From Ceratopteris richardii (Eukaryota; Streptophyta; Polypodiopsida; Polypodiales; Pteridaceae), in assembly GCA_020310875.1 (NCBI GenBank), contig CM035435.1, forward strand, positions 69,895,455 to 69,959,454: a DNA stretch of 64,000 nt, in the 5' to 3' direction. The translations under genes were made by a program, and so were the position numbers. The notes under the pieces were generated by a model. It worked only from the letters and a program-made list of their open reading frames with translations, was not told the DNA's origin and searched no databases. Each line of letters begins with the position of its first letter. The first letter of the stretch is position 1. Positions 1-11,715 of this stretch are shown piece after piece.

Positions 1-61
1 AACATCCACAGCACACTTATTCACCACGATCACACACACATCACCTACCATTCTGATATAC

Positions 62-643
62 ATGGTAGACACTACACTCACATCCACCCCTGAGGGTATG
101 GACATTTCACCACCAACTGCACCTCCACCTCCCCCCACACTCCCACCTTCCCCCATCCCCACTCCACCGATTTCACCTGCACACACATCTCCTGTAGACA
201 TAGACACAACATTCACACTTCCCATTCCCCAATTCCCTTCCCTTGCATCTTCCACTGTACAAACCACACCTTCATCTATAGGTAATGCATTTGACACCAT
301 GATTGCATGTATGTCACAGTTAAGGATAGAATACAATCAGCTGCAGGCACATAACCAAAGGTTACAAGAACACTCTGAAGCATTACAACAATGCCTCGAT
401 ACACTTGAAGAGGACAAAGCCAGTCTCCAAAATCAATTTCAAACCTTACAAGAGGCTCACGTCATGTTGGAGACACAATTTCAGAATGTAGATCAAGAAG
501 CAATCCAAGGGTTGGAAAGCCATTTGCAAATACAACTGGAAAAAAATTACAAACTCCAGTGCAATATGGCACTGCTCAAACGACACCTTGCAATGGCACA
601 CAAGGAAAATAGACGTCTCCAAATACAGAACCAGGAAAGCTAA
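62..643 (+). pseudogene. Ty3-3 3' ORF, proline-rich and coiled-coil part
   Basis: The 193-residue reading starts at an ATG. Residues 1-75 are rich in proline, serine and threonine. From about residue 80 to 190 it is a long Gln/Glu/Leu-rich coiled coil. The same order recurs at 27,091-27,594 in Ty3-4, beginning with the same MVDTT start. It ends at a TAA at 641-643, and related coding continues with stops towards the next feature. The function is unknown. By position (after pol, before the 3' LTR) it matches the extra 3' ORF of Athila-like elements, but I see no signal peptide or membrane segment. Confidence 0.65.
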
Positions 644-1090
644 GAGGCAGCCATCGAAAGCACACCCGGGGCACCCATTAGTCCCTCCAAATTTCAAGCC
701 ATGACCCCGGAAAGCATCAAAACCATTCTTGAAGACTATGCCACTTTACTCGATGCACATGACCAATTATCAGAGAACTAGGTCAACTGAAGAAGACAAG
801 ACAAAAAGAAATGATAGCAGGCCCCAAGCCACTGCCTCAACCACTTCACTTATCACTGACTAGGAGGCCCTACAAGATCTCCAAAAACAAGTCACAGAAT
901 TGCAGGCACATCTATACAATACAAAAGACCACCATCCCCACCTAAGGCGCCCATAGATGAAGAGACAGTCTCCATTCCTGTGGAACAAACATTTGAAGAG
1001 GAATATGATCCGCAACCCTTCCTAGGGGGACAACAAACGGAAGAAGGTCAGGATACTTTCGAAGCACCATGACCCTCATGGCTACGACAA

Positions 1091-2340
1091 GTGGAAGAAA
1101 TGGGGAGTTCTCATGAAGAGTGCACAGTAATGCAAAATCAAGCCATGAGAGTCATAGAAGAAACCGTGTTACAATCCAATCACTTCAAGAACTTGTCATC
1201 TAGATGCCTCATCCTCTCATCAGAACTCCAATACAGGCCTTACTATGTTATTCTGGTTGATTACAATGCTACCAGATTCCTTCCTTCGCTACCAAGTTCT
1301 CGAGACATATCTTGAAATGCTGCGCACATGGAACAATGTGCCTTTATATCTACTTTACAATCCATGCTACGGCCCCGTTCCACGATGCAGATCATGGAAA
1401 GCATTCAACATAAAGGTATAGAATAATGCTCAATGTAAGGAGTGGCTCAATTATCCGTACATAGTGCCACCGTAGGGACCACCCTCAACAGCTTACATGA
1501 TGGCAACAATTCAACATTGGATCCCTCGACTAAAATCGATGCCAGATGTCGTGGCCCAAATGATGCTTAAAATTTTGGATATGATGCAGATCGTACTCAA
1601 AACCTTTAGAAATGCAGCAGCACCACAGGTACGTCTACCAGGGTCTACCCATGGAAATTACGATTCGGTGTAAGGATAATGTTCGATGTAAGGAGTGGCT
1701 CAATTATCTGTACATAGTGCCACCGTAGGGACCACTAATGCTCAATGTAAGGAGTGGCTCAATTATCCGTACATAGTGCCACCGTAGGGACCACCCTCAA
1801 CAGCTTACATGATGGCAACAATTCAACATTGGATCCCTCGACTAAAACCAATGCCAGATGTCATGGCCCAAATGATGCTTAAAATTTTGGATATGATGCA
1901 GATCGTACTCAAAACCTTTAGAAATGAAGCAGCACCACAGGTACGTCTACCAGGGTCTACCCATGGAAATTACTATTCGGTGTATGACAAGAGCACCACC
2001 CCCAGCATTCTAGTGATTTATGCTTGGCATGCACGAATCAAGTACCTTCCCGCATGCTATAAACAAACATTTGAAGACATGTTCCGATCAGGATTTTGGG
2101 AGTATCACTCGGAGGTGTTCGCACCTAAGCCAATACACATGTTCCATCTGTTCGCATGCGAACAAGCCATGTACTCATAGTACTACACGACTCCACAACC
2201 AGACATCCCAAGTGCCATCAATTGGGATGCATTGCAAGCTGACTTGGCACGAGGGTTACGCCTAGGTGAACACGAGCTAGCCACGAACGTCCTCCAATAC
2301 TATATCGACCACCCTATAACAGAGCAGAGGTCTGTCAGGG
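1091..2340 (+). pseudogene. Ty3-3 3' conserved domain, degenerate and partly duplicated
   Basis: The translation in pieces matches the domain at 28,154-29,125 (Ty3-4) and, more distantly, 21,271-22,350 (Ty3-1). Shared landmarks are a W-N-x-x-P-L-x-L-L-Y-N-P stretch near 1,320, an E-W-L-N-Y-P motif, the motif HWIPRLKPMP near 1,820, and A-W-H-A-R-I-K followed by C-Y-K-Q-T-F-E near 2,030. The longest open stretch is 1,809-2,180. An internal duplication near 1,424-1,794 and several stops make it a pseudogene. The domain family is not one I recognise. Confidence 0.6.
1424..1990 (+). repeat. 312-bp tandem duplication inside Ty3-3
   Basis: The sequence beginning TAATGCTCAATGTAAGGAG at 1424 starts again at 1736, 312 bp later, and the two copies run almost identically through the HWIPRL-coding stretch. 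A third partial copy of about 58 bp lies between them at about 1678-1735. Few differences separate the copies, so the duplication looks younger than the element's other damage. Confidence 0.8.
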
Positions 2341-2365
2341 GCAACAAATGCTAGAGAGGGGGGAG

Positions 2366-2977
2366 TGTTGGCATACAAGCTAAAAGAAGAGCATACCAGC
2401 ACAAGGAGCAATCATGCACAATCCGATAACAAGGCCTAATCATATTTTCCATGAACTATTTCCAACTCAAGTGATTCTCATCACTACACAAACATTGTAA
2501 ATTCTGTTTTTGTTAGAATATACTCCATTTTGTTCAAGCCGAGGATTCCTCAAGCTTGAGGAGTATTAGAATTAGCTACATACCAATTTTCATAATTTTT
2601 AGATTTCGTTTGAGCCCTCAAATAAGCTCTAGAACCTAATTTTTAACTAGGCCGGACACTAGGTCTAGACAGGGCTAAAGCTAGTCAAAAAACTATAAAA
2701 AGAGCTAGAGAGCTCATTTTTGGGGTTAGATTGTTAGTGATTTGAGCTTATGTAAGAGACTTTTTGAATAATGCAAAGAACTCCATTGTTCCTCTCCTTG
2801 TTCTTGCCTTGTGTGCCTGTGTGTGTGTGTATGTGTGTGCATGTTTGTATGCTTCTCACTCACGCACTTGTGCCATCACTTGCTCATAGTCTTCATACTA
2901 GTCCTCACGTCTCCACGGATTGACAATTATGAGGTGGATCTCCTCACGTTGGTACTTGCCATTGTGCTAGAGTGACA
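2366..2977 (+). repeat. 3' LTR of Ty3-3
   Basis: It starts TGTTGG directly after the purine tract AGAGAGGGGGGAG and ends GTGACA. It is alignable over its length with the LTRs at 29,164-29,795 (plus) and 25,777-26,449 (minus). All share a central CCGAGGA...CTTGAGGA block, a CTATAAAAAGAGCTAGAGAG TATA-like region near 2,690, and a terminal CCATTGTGCTAGAG. Length is 612 bp. Confidence 0.88.
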
Positions 2978-2978
2978 G

Positions 2979-3725
2979 CTACATGCTTTCCATAGTGCAT
3001 ACATTGCTTGATGAGATGTTATTACAAGTGATCTTGGGATAGTGTGATGAGTTTATACAAAGTTCAGTTGTGAGTGAATTATTACAAGGGAGTTGGTCAT
3101 TTGGGATGGGATTAATGTTATACAATTGGTCATGCGAAGGCTTCTGGATACATTTCAGTATCCATCTCGTCCTCGTTTTTATAAGTTGTTGCCAATAAGT
3201 GAATAGTCTTGAGCTTCCTGCTTTTAGACTGCGTTGTCGTGCTAAGGTCATTCCTTGAGGGAATGTTTTGATTCTCAAGTATGTCACTAAACGTTCACTC
3301 CATTCTGGTGTGAGAGACATGTGATATAACGTAGCATGTTCTATTGGTGGTCTTTCACAACAAACAGGGCATTCTTTACACATCTTGTAGACATCTGCTT
3401 CCATAGAAGGCCAATATACTCCTAGTCTATGCAGAGTCTGCAATGTACGATGGTTCGAATGATGTTGCTTTAATGCACGTACGTGTGCTAATTGCAACCA
3501 ATTTGCATGTTCTGATTCCTCTACACAACAAGCAAGAATCTTCTGATTATCTTGTTTATATATACTTCCTGCTATTATTTGATATCTTTGTGACTTGGTA
3601 ATCTCTCCTTTTTTTATCCTTATCCTAGGATTCTTGGGTCCATATGTGAGAATAGGGACAATAGACTTAGCCCATTCTTGTACTATCTCCAAGTTAAACA
3701 AATATGCATCTGGTAATCCATCCAC
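2979..3725 (-). pseudogene. Ty3-2 integrase N-terminal region, broken
   Basis: The start resembles the Ty3-1 pol region after RNase H (L-P-D-x-Y-L-F-N-L-E). An H2C2-type zinc-binding pattern follows: H near residue 80, H near 90, then C-P-V-C at about residues 122-125. After about residue 170 the translation departs from Ty3-1 (a frameshift near 3,190), and the catalytic D-D-E core is absent. The frame ends on a TAG at 2,979-2,981, just outside the Ty3-3 LTR, consistent with truncation by that insertion. Confidence 0.75.
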
Positions 3726-3743
3726 TACTCCTTCAAGAGCTTC

Positions 3744-4268
3744 TCATGTGGTTAATCTTGAGAGGTGGTCAGCTCTAAGGTGTGTCTTTCCCTTCCTAAC
3801 TATGACTTCAAAGTCATACTCCATGAGCAATAGAAACCAGTGTATCGATCGTCCTGTATTACACGGCTTATTGACTAAGTACAGTAATGCTTGGTGATCC
3901 ATGAAGAATCTGAACTTATTTGCCAACAAATAATGCTTGAATTTCTTTACTACGTAGATCATTCCCAATCCTTCTCGTTCCATAGTGGTGTAATTTCTTT
4001 CTACTGCATTCAACTGTCTGCTCGCGTATGTTATAGGGAGATCTATATTAGCTTCATTCGTGGTTTGTGCCAACACACATCATATGGCATAGTTGGATGC
4101 ATCCACATGTACGTGGAATGGCTTGCTCCAATCTAGGGTTGTTAATATAGGTGATGAGCACAACCATCGTTTAAGTTCATTGAATGAATTTTCACATTCA
4201 TTTGTCCATTCAAACTTGGTCAAAAGAGAGTACAAAGGCTTGGCTATGATTGCATACATGTGTATGAA
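3744..4268 (-). pseudogene. Ty3-2 RNase H
   Basis: The open part at 3,744-4,076 carries the RNase H landmarks seen in Ty3-1: a T-x-E-R-E-G-L-G-M block, M-D-H-Q-A-L and L-R-A-D-H-L-S-R. Upstream (4,077-4,268) the V-H-V-D-A-S motif with the first catalytic aspartate can be read, but an in-frame stop follows it. The domain would degrade the RNA strand during reverse transcription. It lies between RT and the integrase remnant, the usual Ty3 order. Confidence 0.8.
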
Positions 4269-5187
4269 TCATCTGTAATAACCACAATGACCCATGAAGG
4301 CATGTACCTCTTTTACCTTATTTGGCCTAGGTAGGTCGGCAACTACTTTCACCTTTTCTTCATCCGTAGAAATTCCGTTCTTTGACACAATGTGTCCTAG
4401 AATTTTGCCTTGTCTGACCATGAAAATGCACTTTTTTGGGTTCAAACAAACTTGATATTCTCGACATTTGTCAAACACTTGTCTTAATTTTGGGATTGTG
4501 TCTGCCTCATGTTCGAATGAGTACATATGTCATCGATATAAACTTCCAAATTCTTGCGTAAGAATTCCTTAAAAACATGACACATAAGTCATTGGAAGGT
4601 GGCAGGTGCATTTGTTAGCCCAAATGGCATCACATGAAATGCAAATATGCCCCATTCTGTGGCAAAAGCCATCTTATGTTGATCTTTTAGAGCAATGGCT
4701 ACTTGATTATAGCTTGAGAAACCATCAAGAAAGTTGTAAACTTCCTTGCCCGCAACTCTTTCCAATAAATGTTCCGTGATAGGAAGAGGATAACTATCTC
4801 TGATTGTGGCGGCATTAACTTTTTTAAGGTTAATACACACACGCAATTTTCCATTCTTCTTGGGCACAACCACAATGGGGGATACCCATTGAATATGCTC
4901 AATTTTGTAAATGAATCCTGCTTCATTCAAACGATCTATTTCTTCTTTAATCTTAGTAGCATAGTTATCATTGTATGTGTATGGTTTCTATTTCATAGGC
5001 TTTGCATCAAGAGTCATAGGGATTCTATGGGAGCATATATCTGGGTCTACTCCTTTCAAATCTTTGTAACTCCAAGCGAACACATCTCAATATTCTTGCA
5101 AGAGGGCAACTAACTCTTCTTCTTCTTCATTCTTCAAATCATGCCCTATGTATGTACATTTTTCTTCTTCTCCTTCTATGGTAACTA
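4269..5187 (-). pseudogene. Ty3-2 reverse transcriptase
   Basis: Two open pieces, 4,930-4,589 and 4,526-4,269, cover the polymerase. The first contains E-x-x-x-W-V-S-P, V-V-V-P-K-K-N-G-K-L-R-V-C, L-D-G-F-S-S-Y-N-Q (first catalytic Asp) and M-P-F-G-L-T-N-A-P. A stop near 4,589 is followed by a short stretch with Y-I-D-D, the catalytic box, then a frameshift before the C-terminal piece with G-H-C-G-Y-Y-R. The sequence pairs domain for domain with the RT of Ty3-1 but with clear divergence. Confidence 0.85.
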
Positions 5188-6183
5188 TTATTTTTTGGTT
5201 TTCTCTCCATTATCATATGCTTCTCCAATGTCGTCTTTCCTTTTAGGCATTCGTACCATGATTCGTCTATCTTCTATTTCATACTTCTTGAAATTCTCTA
5301 GTAATTCCATGAGTGGTTCTTCTTCTTCTTCTTCTGTCTTAGGTGATTTCTTTCTCTCCTTTGGTTTTCTCTCCATATCTTTTAGGGATGGCTCGAGTTG
5401 TTCCATTTGACTTTCCTTTTCTTCTTCAGGGGCTTTGGCTTCTAGAAAGTAAAGATATTCCTCTTCTGTGGAACAGAAGGGTTCCATGATGATGGATTCT
5501 AGGTACTCATCATCACTCTCATCTGGTTCTTGGGTCTCTTCTGTGCATTCTTCTAGGATAAAGTCTTCCTCAACAAGTTCAATCAAAAAAATGGAAATGT
5601 CATACCCGTCTTCATCATAGTGAGGGGTCCATTGTTCTTCATTCACCACTATGTCCATCGTGGCTAAGATTTCTACCCAACCTTGAGGCTCAAATTCCTC
5701 GTCTGGAAATACTATAGGTGCATAAGCTGGGTCTTGAAGAGTTCGTGGATGTCGTTTTGAACCTAAGGTCCTGGCTTCTAACCATTCTTCCTCTTGTTTT
5801 GCTACCTTGCACATCCATATATGAGTATCCTCATGCAACCATGATGGGTCTGATTCCAATGAGTGTACCGACTCTGTTTCTTCTTGTGTCTTATGGATGG
5901 TGTTCCATTGTATTGGGGGTACATCTCGATGGGAATAGTCTTTAAGATTGACTTTAGTAGTCACTCCTAAATGTTGCAAGTACAAGGAATTAGTTCCCCA
6001 ATCTTGTACGGTTTGCAATTGACGCATGAATGGTCGCCCTAAAATCATCTCGTAAGCATGATTTTTCCCAAAATCACAAATGGAGAAAGTATGTTCGAAC
6101 TCCACACCACAAGTGGTGAGAGATATGCCTTCTAGTATGCCTAATGGCTTCTCTATATGTCCGTCGGCCATTTGTAGCTTCAT
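5188..6183 (-). pseudogene. Ty3-2 protease C-terminal half and acidic linker
   Basis: The 331-residue frame begins with Q-M-A-D-G-H, the protease flap region, and Y-E-M-I-L-G-R-P, the retropepsin I-L-G box. It continues into a long Glu/Asp-rich linker (about residues 80-300) before RT. Just upstream (about 6,190-6,260) the codons for the catalytic Asp-Ser-Gly seen in Ty3-1 are missing through a deletion of about 8 bp. The protease could therefore not work even if the frame were open. Confidence 0.8.
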
Positions 6184-6277
6184 CCTGGTAGGTCTTAATG
6201 CTGGCTTACCCCAACGTTTCCATAAAGAGGTGGTAGCGATGGCTACTCCGGCCTAAGATATTTTTGGCGGTGTAGCG

Positions 6278-7870
6278 CTAATGGGTTATTGGAAGATAAG
6301 TGTTACCTTCCTCTCCCTCGCTTACATCTCTGATTCTTTCTACGGGTATCTCGGGTACCTTCTTGTGTGGTCCTATCTGGGAGGGAGTAGTAGCAAGCTC
6401 AAGGAATTGATTTGCTATATGCTTCCACGATTCTGGTTTAACCTTCAACAATTCCTCTAGAGTGAGATGACACTGTACTTTGGTATTCTTGATCACTTCC
6501 ATGTTTCTAGGGATTACTGATTCTTCATTCCTTACTATTATAGTGGGTGCTCTCATACTACTAGACTTGGCTTCCCAAGGTCCTATGAACTGAGGTAATT
6601 CTTGCAAAGAATTGGATTCAAAATCTCTGTGCTCACTCAGTTGTTCTTCCTCTACATCATCATAAATAGAGGGGATGTCTTGGGGAAATTGCTCTTGCAA
6701 GTCGTATATTTCTTGAATAGGAGGATGGGTTCCTTGTTCTTTTCTCCACAACTCTTCTTGGATTTCTCTTAGAAATTTGTGTGCGTACTTATGTATGGAA
6801 GACAGGTTGTCTTCAACCTCTGTATTTGGTACTTGAGACGGGGATGGTGCATTCCTTTCCTGTGTCTCTGAGACAGTGGGGTTCCTATGCAATTCCTTCT
6901 TCTCATTGCTATTAATCAAGTATTCTAACCTCTCCAGTAGTCCTTGAAAGTGTAATGCAGGTTTTTCCATGTTATTCCAATTAAGATAATGAGAGGCTTC
7001 GAACATAGTTTGTGCTAATTCTACCATCTTCATGCAAAGTTTAGTCATCTCAATTTCTAAGTTTGCTCGTGGATAGTTCTTACTCATTTCATCTATCTGG
7101 GGTCCTTCTTTTAATCTAGCTTGATATGCACGAAACATCATGTCCAAATTTTCTGGTATGGGTTCTGCCAAAACTGATCCTGATTTTTGAGCTAGGTTCT
7201 CTTGATTAGATTCTCGCAAAGTCAATTCTAGGATTTTGGCTCTAGATTCCTTTAGACTTCCTTCGAACTCACTTTTTACTGCATTTCCTCTTAATTCTTT
7301 CTCTGGAATCCTTCCAAGTGTTTGTCTTTTTATTACTAGACTCTCCGACTTCGCTAGTTCCGACTACTTTTTCAGGATTAAGCTGTTGATTCTGTAAGAG
7401 CGCCTGGGTTCTTGTAATAGCTTGGATAGGCACGTATGTAGGGTTGGATCCATCTACGTTATGTACAATACATATCACATTGATAGGTGTCACTTTTGAA
7501 GCATTAGCGGGGTTCTTGGGACAATCTTTTATAACATGCTCTTTACCACACTCGGCACAAAAGCCTTGTATGTTATAATATTGTGACGGTCAGGCTATTG
7601 GAGGATGTGGACAATACTTAATGAAATGATCACCTTCGCACCTAAAGCATGGTCCTCTAGGGCCTTGTGGTCTTTGTTGTCTTAATTGGGGTCATGGATT
7701 AGGTCGGTATACATCACATTAGCATAATTGGGCTCCCAACTGGGTTCCAATGGTGGACTATTGTATTGATATGTTTCCACATGTTCTGGTGACTCCGTGT
7801 AATATGCAAGTGGACTATCTACATGGGTAGAGTAAAAACTGTTAGAATTAGGGTCACTTTCTGTGATCAA
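6278..7870 (-). pseudogene. Ty3-2 gag C-terminus and gag-protease linker
   Basis: Three open pieces (7,870-7,682, 7,493-7,269 and 7,225-6,278) match the Ty3-1 reading 13,800-15,400. Between the first two, CCHC-type knuckles can be read (C-F-R-C-E-G-D-H and C-A-E-C-G-K-E-H near 7,640-7,530) with a stop between them. The third piece has G-S-V-L-A-E-P-x-P-E and ends with E-G-E-E-G-N-T-Y-L-P-I-T just before the protease. The linker has no known fold. Confidence 0.7.
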
Positions 7871-8085
7871 GGTGAAGAAGGCACTAAAGCCCTATTGAGG
7901 TTTTCTTCTGCAGTAGCGTATTTGACTAAGATGACATTAGCTAGTGGGGGTGGCTACTGAGCTAAAACAGGTTGTGGTCTTTGTTGAGCCTGATAACGAT
8001 AGTTCTGAGGAGGCCTATAGTAATGAGGTTGAGCATTGTATTGACCTTGATACCTACCTGGTTGTGGGTACGCTTGCGGGTAGTT

Positions 8086-9615
8086 TTATTGTACTACTTG
8101 TTTGTTGTATGTGCAGTCCTGGGCCGTGTGATTCGTGTATCGTCTCTCAATCATACAGTATTGGACACTAGGGTTGGCTTGTGGTTGTGTTGCATTGGGA
8201 CACACATTTGCCATATGATCACCACCACAGGTGTAACAACGCTTGTTTGTTGTCAACCTAGGCATTTGTTTACTAGAAACTCCTAGTTTCTGGGCCACTT
8301 TGACTTTTGAGAGTTCCAACTCATCTCCTAGATTGTCCTCAATGTCTATACAAATTCTTACACATTGCTCTAATGTTCTGGGTTCCTTCAAGTATATATA
8401 GGAGCGTAGTTTAGAGCTCAAGAGGCCATCTAAAAACAATGACACTTGCTTGGCTTGCGAGAGTAACTCTTGCATTGGGCATCTCTCAACATATTGTCTA
8501 AACCTACATCCTGCAAGTCTGACTGTTTCCTGAAGGGTTTGTTTGAAGCTATAAATTAATGAAGAAGTATCATGCCTAATTCACTTTTAGAGAATTCTGT
8601 GATGAAAGACTCTAACAAGTGATGGATATCCCTAAATTTCCTCTGTTGCAATGGTTGGAAGTAAGTTAAAACCGTGGTCGTTAACATTAGTCCAAATGCA
8701 TTGTATTGCATGAACATGTCTTCTACTTGCTCTACTCATAGCACTTGCTTGAATTCTGCAACATGATCATAGGGATCTCCTGTCCCGTCAAAGTAATTTT
8801 TCATTGAATTTACTATTTGACTGGATCTTAATATCCTGGGGTGTTCATGTGGTTTAGGTAGAGGAAAATCATCCCTACCACCCGGTATTCTAGGTTCCCT
8901 TTGTCATTCCACTCTATCGGTGTCCACGATTGGTCTATCTCTCCCTATGGGATGAGTGAAACTTACTTCTGGTCTCTCTTTGTTCTTCTCTCTTTGAGTG
9001 CCATGGGTTGAGGATGTTCTAGCACCCTGATGGCTCGTGTTTACATTTGCTCGAGATGGAGGGAATACTAAATCACCTCTCCATGTGTAGGTATTTCTCG
9101 CATGGTCTGGTACTACAAATACTCATTCTGAAGTATCATCCAGGTATACAACTTTTCCCGGTGTATCTGGGTCCTTGGATTCATAAATCATGATGGAGCC
9201 TACCTCACTAGGTTATTCCATTTTGTACCTCCAAAATGCTCCATCAGTTTCCTTATTCAGAAACAATACTATGCTTCTATTATCTTGAGGATCTAGTCTG
9301 AGACTAGTACTCTTGTTAGTACAGATTTCCCTCTAGGTATCCTGGGTTCGTCTCCTAGTGGTCCTTTTCCTTGTGTTCTCGCTTCTGTTTCTAGCTGAAC
9401 TACACCAAACTCGTTGGTATGATTAGGTTGAGAACTTATGATGTAGATGGTTCCTTCTTTGTCTATGTATGTGTCTCTCTCAAATTTCACCACTAGACGT
9501 TCCAATCCAATGGGTTGGTCAAGATTGTGCAATTGCACCACTGATTTTTGCAAACCATCCTCATAGATGCGAGCACCTAAGTGGTTGGTTCTGACATATT
9601 CTAATTGAGTTCTAT
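8086..9615 (-). pseudogene. Ty3-2 gag, main part
   Basis: The right edge is the Ty3-1 insertion: gag resumes at 9,615 with Y-R-T-Q-L-E-Y-V, matching Y-R-T-S-L-E-Y-V of Ty3-1 gag. The section 8,086-8,475 is open and carries the end of the capsid domain (V-S-L-F-L-x-G-L-L) and a zinc knuckle C-Y-T-C-G-G-D-H-x4-C, in which the spacing before His is three residues rather than four. Between 8,480 and 9,290 the capsid is recognisable only in pieces because of stops and shifts. Confidence 0.72.
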
Positions 9616-9620
9616 AGGGT
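9616..9620. repeat. Left target-site duplication of Ty3-1 (AGGGT)
   Basis: AGGGT precedes the TGTTG start of the left LTR and is repeated at 23,711-23,715 after the right LTR. Removing Ty3-1 and one copy restores a continuous gag reading of Ty3-2 across the junction. Confidence 0.93.
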
Positions 9621-10512
9621 TGTTGCGGAGCAAAGAAGAGCACAAGGCAGAGAAAATGAAGGGCCCCAAAAATTTTCCGATTTGGACACCCAATTTTTGT
9701 ATTATAATCATTCTTGTAATATATTTTTCGATGTAAATGCACTAGAGGAGTCCTCTAGATGCATCCCCACAGAAGATTAGAAGCTTACGCATGTAAATTA
9801 GTAGGAAATTAGTCTTTTAGTGAATAAAGTGCCGGTCTCTTGTGTGAAAGGACCAATTTTAGGGCACTAGTATCTAAGACAATTTGTGACTCTTTGTAAG
9901 GACTTTTTGCCATTGTGAGAATCAAGAGCACAAAAATTCGAATTTGTGTCTTCTCCTCTCTGTATCTTCTTCTTTGTGAGCTTGTGTGCATGTGTGTTGC
10001 TTGGAAAGAGTGTTAGGAAGTGTTGTCTATCCATGAAAGTGTTTGTTTGTTGTTGTTAAGGTGTGTGCGAAGTGTGGGAAGTGCTGAAGTGTAGGAAGAT
10101 TTTCATGCGACTCAGTATTTTGCTCATAACTTGAAGTAGGAGTGTTAGAATTGAGTGAAACCACTACCATTGGATGCGTCTTCTTGAGAGCTTTGAAATG
10201 CATATGCTATTTGCTATATTTGGAGTTCGGAGCTAAGAGAAAAGCTCAATTTACTGTTGGCTACTGTTCCAAGTATCATGACACCATAACTGACAGTTGA
10301 AGCTTGTTTGGATCAGTCTTTACCTTGTTTGCACTCTTTGAGTAGTTCATTTGCATTGATCATCATTTGAATGCATGTCTTCATACACTCGGCTAGGTTT
10401 TGATACTCATCGGATTGATAATTCAAGTGTGAATCCCCACTGTATGCACTTGAGGGGGATTGAGGTATAGTCTCTTTCTCCACAAGTCCCTAAGTTGGTT
10501 CTTAGGTACACA
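9621..10512 (+). repeat. 5' LTR of Ty3-1
   Basis: It begins TGTTGCGGAG and ends GGTACACA, pairing with 22,827-23,710. Compared with the right LTR there are scattered substitutions and two small indels (near 9,895 and 10,277). Confidence 0.95.
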
Positions 10513-10519
10513 CGTTTTT

Positions 10520-10537
10520 TGGCGCCATTGCCGGGGA
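10520..10537 (+). other. Primer-binding site of Ty3-1 (tRNA-Asp)
   Basis: TGGCGCCATTGCCGGGGA matches the complement of the 3' end of plant tRNA-Asp except for one base (A for G at the eighth position). It begins 7 nt after the LTR end. This primer is usual in Athila/Tat-type elements. Confidence 0.88.
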
Positions 10538-11715
10538 GTGTCGAATCAAACCGAGACATTCGTGTGATGGTAAGTAGCTTTTTGCATTGAAGCGAGAGGA
10601 GGAGTAGTGATTTTCTCTTCTTTGGTAAGTCACTATCAGCCGCACTTACTACTTCTCACTCTTGGAGTGTGTGTAGTGAGTTATTAGTCTAGGGAAATGA
10701 GTGGAATGAGTAGAGTAGGAGAAGTAAAAAAATCGAGTTGTCCAATTCATTTGTGTTTCAGCAAGTATCGTGAGTAGTATTCAGCCGAGTATCGTTTTCA
10801 GTGAGAGAGGAGATTGGGAGCTACGCAGAGCAAGGGGGAGTGATAAAAGAGTTGGAAAAGTTTCCAAGGTGAGCACATTACTGTTTTGTTGTGATTACTT
10901 ACCTGTAAATCAAGTTTCCAGAGAAAAATGATCTGCATTAGGTATTGTGGAGGATTTACAGGGGGTAGAAAGTGTGTTTTGGGTGATACAGAGAGTGAGG
11001 AGAGGGTAGAAGAACCAGCAAAACCATTGTCTTGAATCAAAAGCAAAAAATCTAGCAAAAATTTTGAAAAAGGGTCAAGTATCGTGTTCTCCCGCGGTCG
11101 AGTATTGCGATACCTGACAAGTATCGTGATCTCCTGTGGTTGAGTATCGCGATATTTCCCAAATATCGTGTATCATGTATCGAGTATTGTCTTTTGAAAT
11201 ATCGAGTATCGTGCCCAATTAAGTATCGTATATCGTGCACTCACCGATCGTGATACTTGTCACAGATCGTGTATCGTGGTTGAGTAAGTATCGTGTTTAT
11301 CCAAAGTATCGTGTATCGTCTTTCCTGAAGTATCGAGTATCGTGGGAATTCAGATATCATGTATCGTGACTCCTGACCAAGTATCGTGTATCGAGTCCTT
11401 CAGAGATCGTGTATCGTGTCCTGTTAGGTATCGAGTATCGTGGTGTCAGATCAAGTATCGCGATACTTGTCACAGATCGTGTATCGTGGTTGACCAAGTA
11501 TCGTGTTTATCCAAAGTATCGTGTATCGTCTTTCGTGAAGTATCGAGTATCATTTTGGGCAAAGATCGTGTATCGTGAAACTTTAGAGTCAAGTATCGTG
11601 ACTTGAAATTTTCTTTTTCAGTCAATTCCCAACAAAATTTTTCTAGAATTCTGATCCATAGTGAAGAGTTCTAGAAGCTAGAGGTTAGCAAGGGTTGACC
11701 AGAGCTTTTAAGTGG
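10538..11715 (+). other. Ty3-1 untranslated leader
   Basis: About 1.2 kb separates the primer site from the gag ATG at 11,716. The first half has no reading frame I can support. The second half is a repeat field (see 11,080-11,612). Short readings on either strand here are repeat artefacts. Confidence 0.7.
11080..11612 (+). repeat. GTATCG / ATCGCGAT repeat field in Ty3-1 leader
   Basis: The stretch is built from dozens of imperfect units of the type AAGTATCGTGTATCGTG, spaced about 10-30 bp, with perfect palindromic forms such as GTATCGCGATAC near 11,100 and 11,455. A longer block (near 11,250-11,340) recurs at about 11,460-11,550, showing segmental duplication. It lies between primer site and gag, where packaging signals of LTR elements reside; a role there is only inference. 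Confidence 0.85.

Larger units (their letters stand above)
1..2977 (+). mobile_element. Ty3-3: 3' end of a Ty3/gypsy LTR retrotransposon
   Basis: This is the 3' portion of a plus-strand element; its gag and pol would lie left of the window. It contains a proline-rich and coiled-coil reading, a degenerate copy of the 3' conserved domain also seen in Ty3-1 and Ty3-4, a polypurine tract at 2353-2365 and a terminal LTR at 2366-2977. It abuts the broken integrase of the minus-strand element Ty3-2, so it probably inserted into that element. The target duplication cannot be checked because the left end is not in view. Several in-frame stops show it is inactive. Confidence 0.8.

Noticed and set aside
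5141..5410. Ser-rich ORF on the plus strand
   Set aside because: It is antisense to the acidic linker of Ty3-2.
11080..11612. CRISPR-like array
   Set aside because: Unit length and spacing are irregular, there are no unique spacers, and it lies in the leader of a plant retrotransposon.
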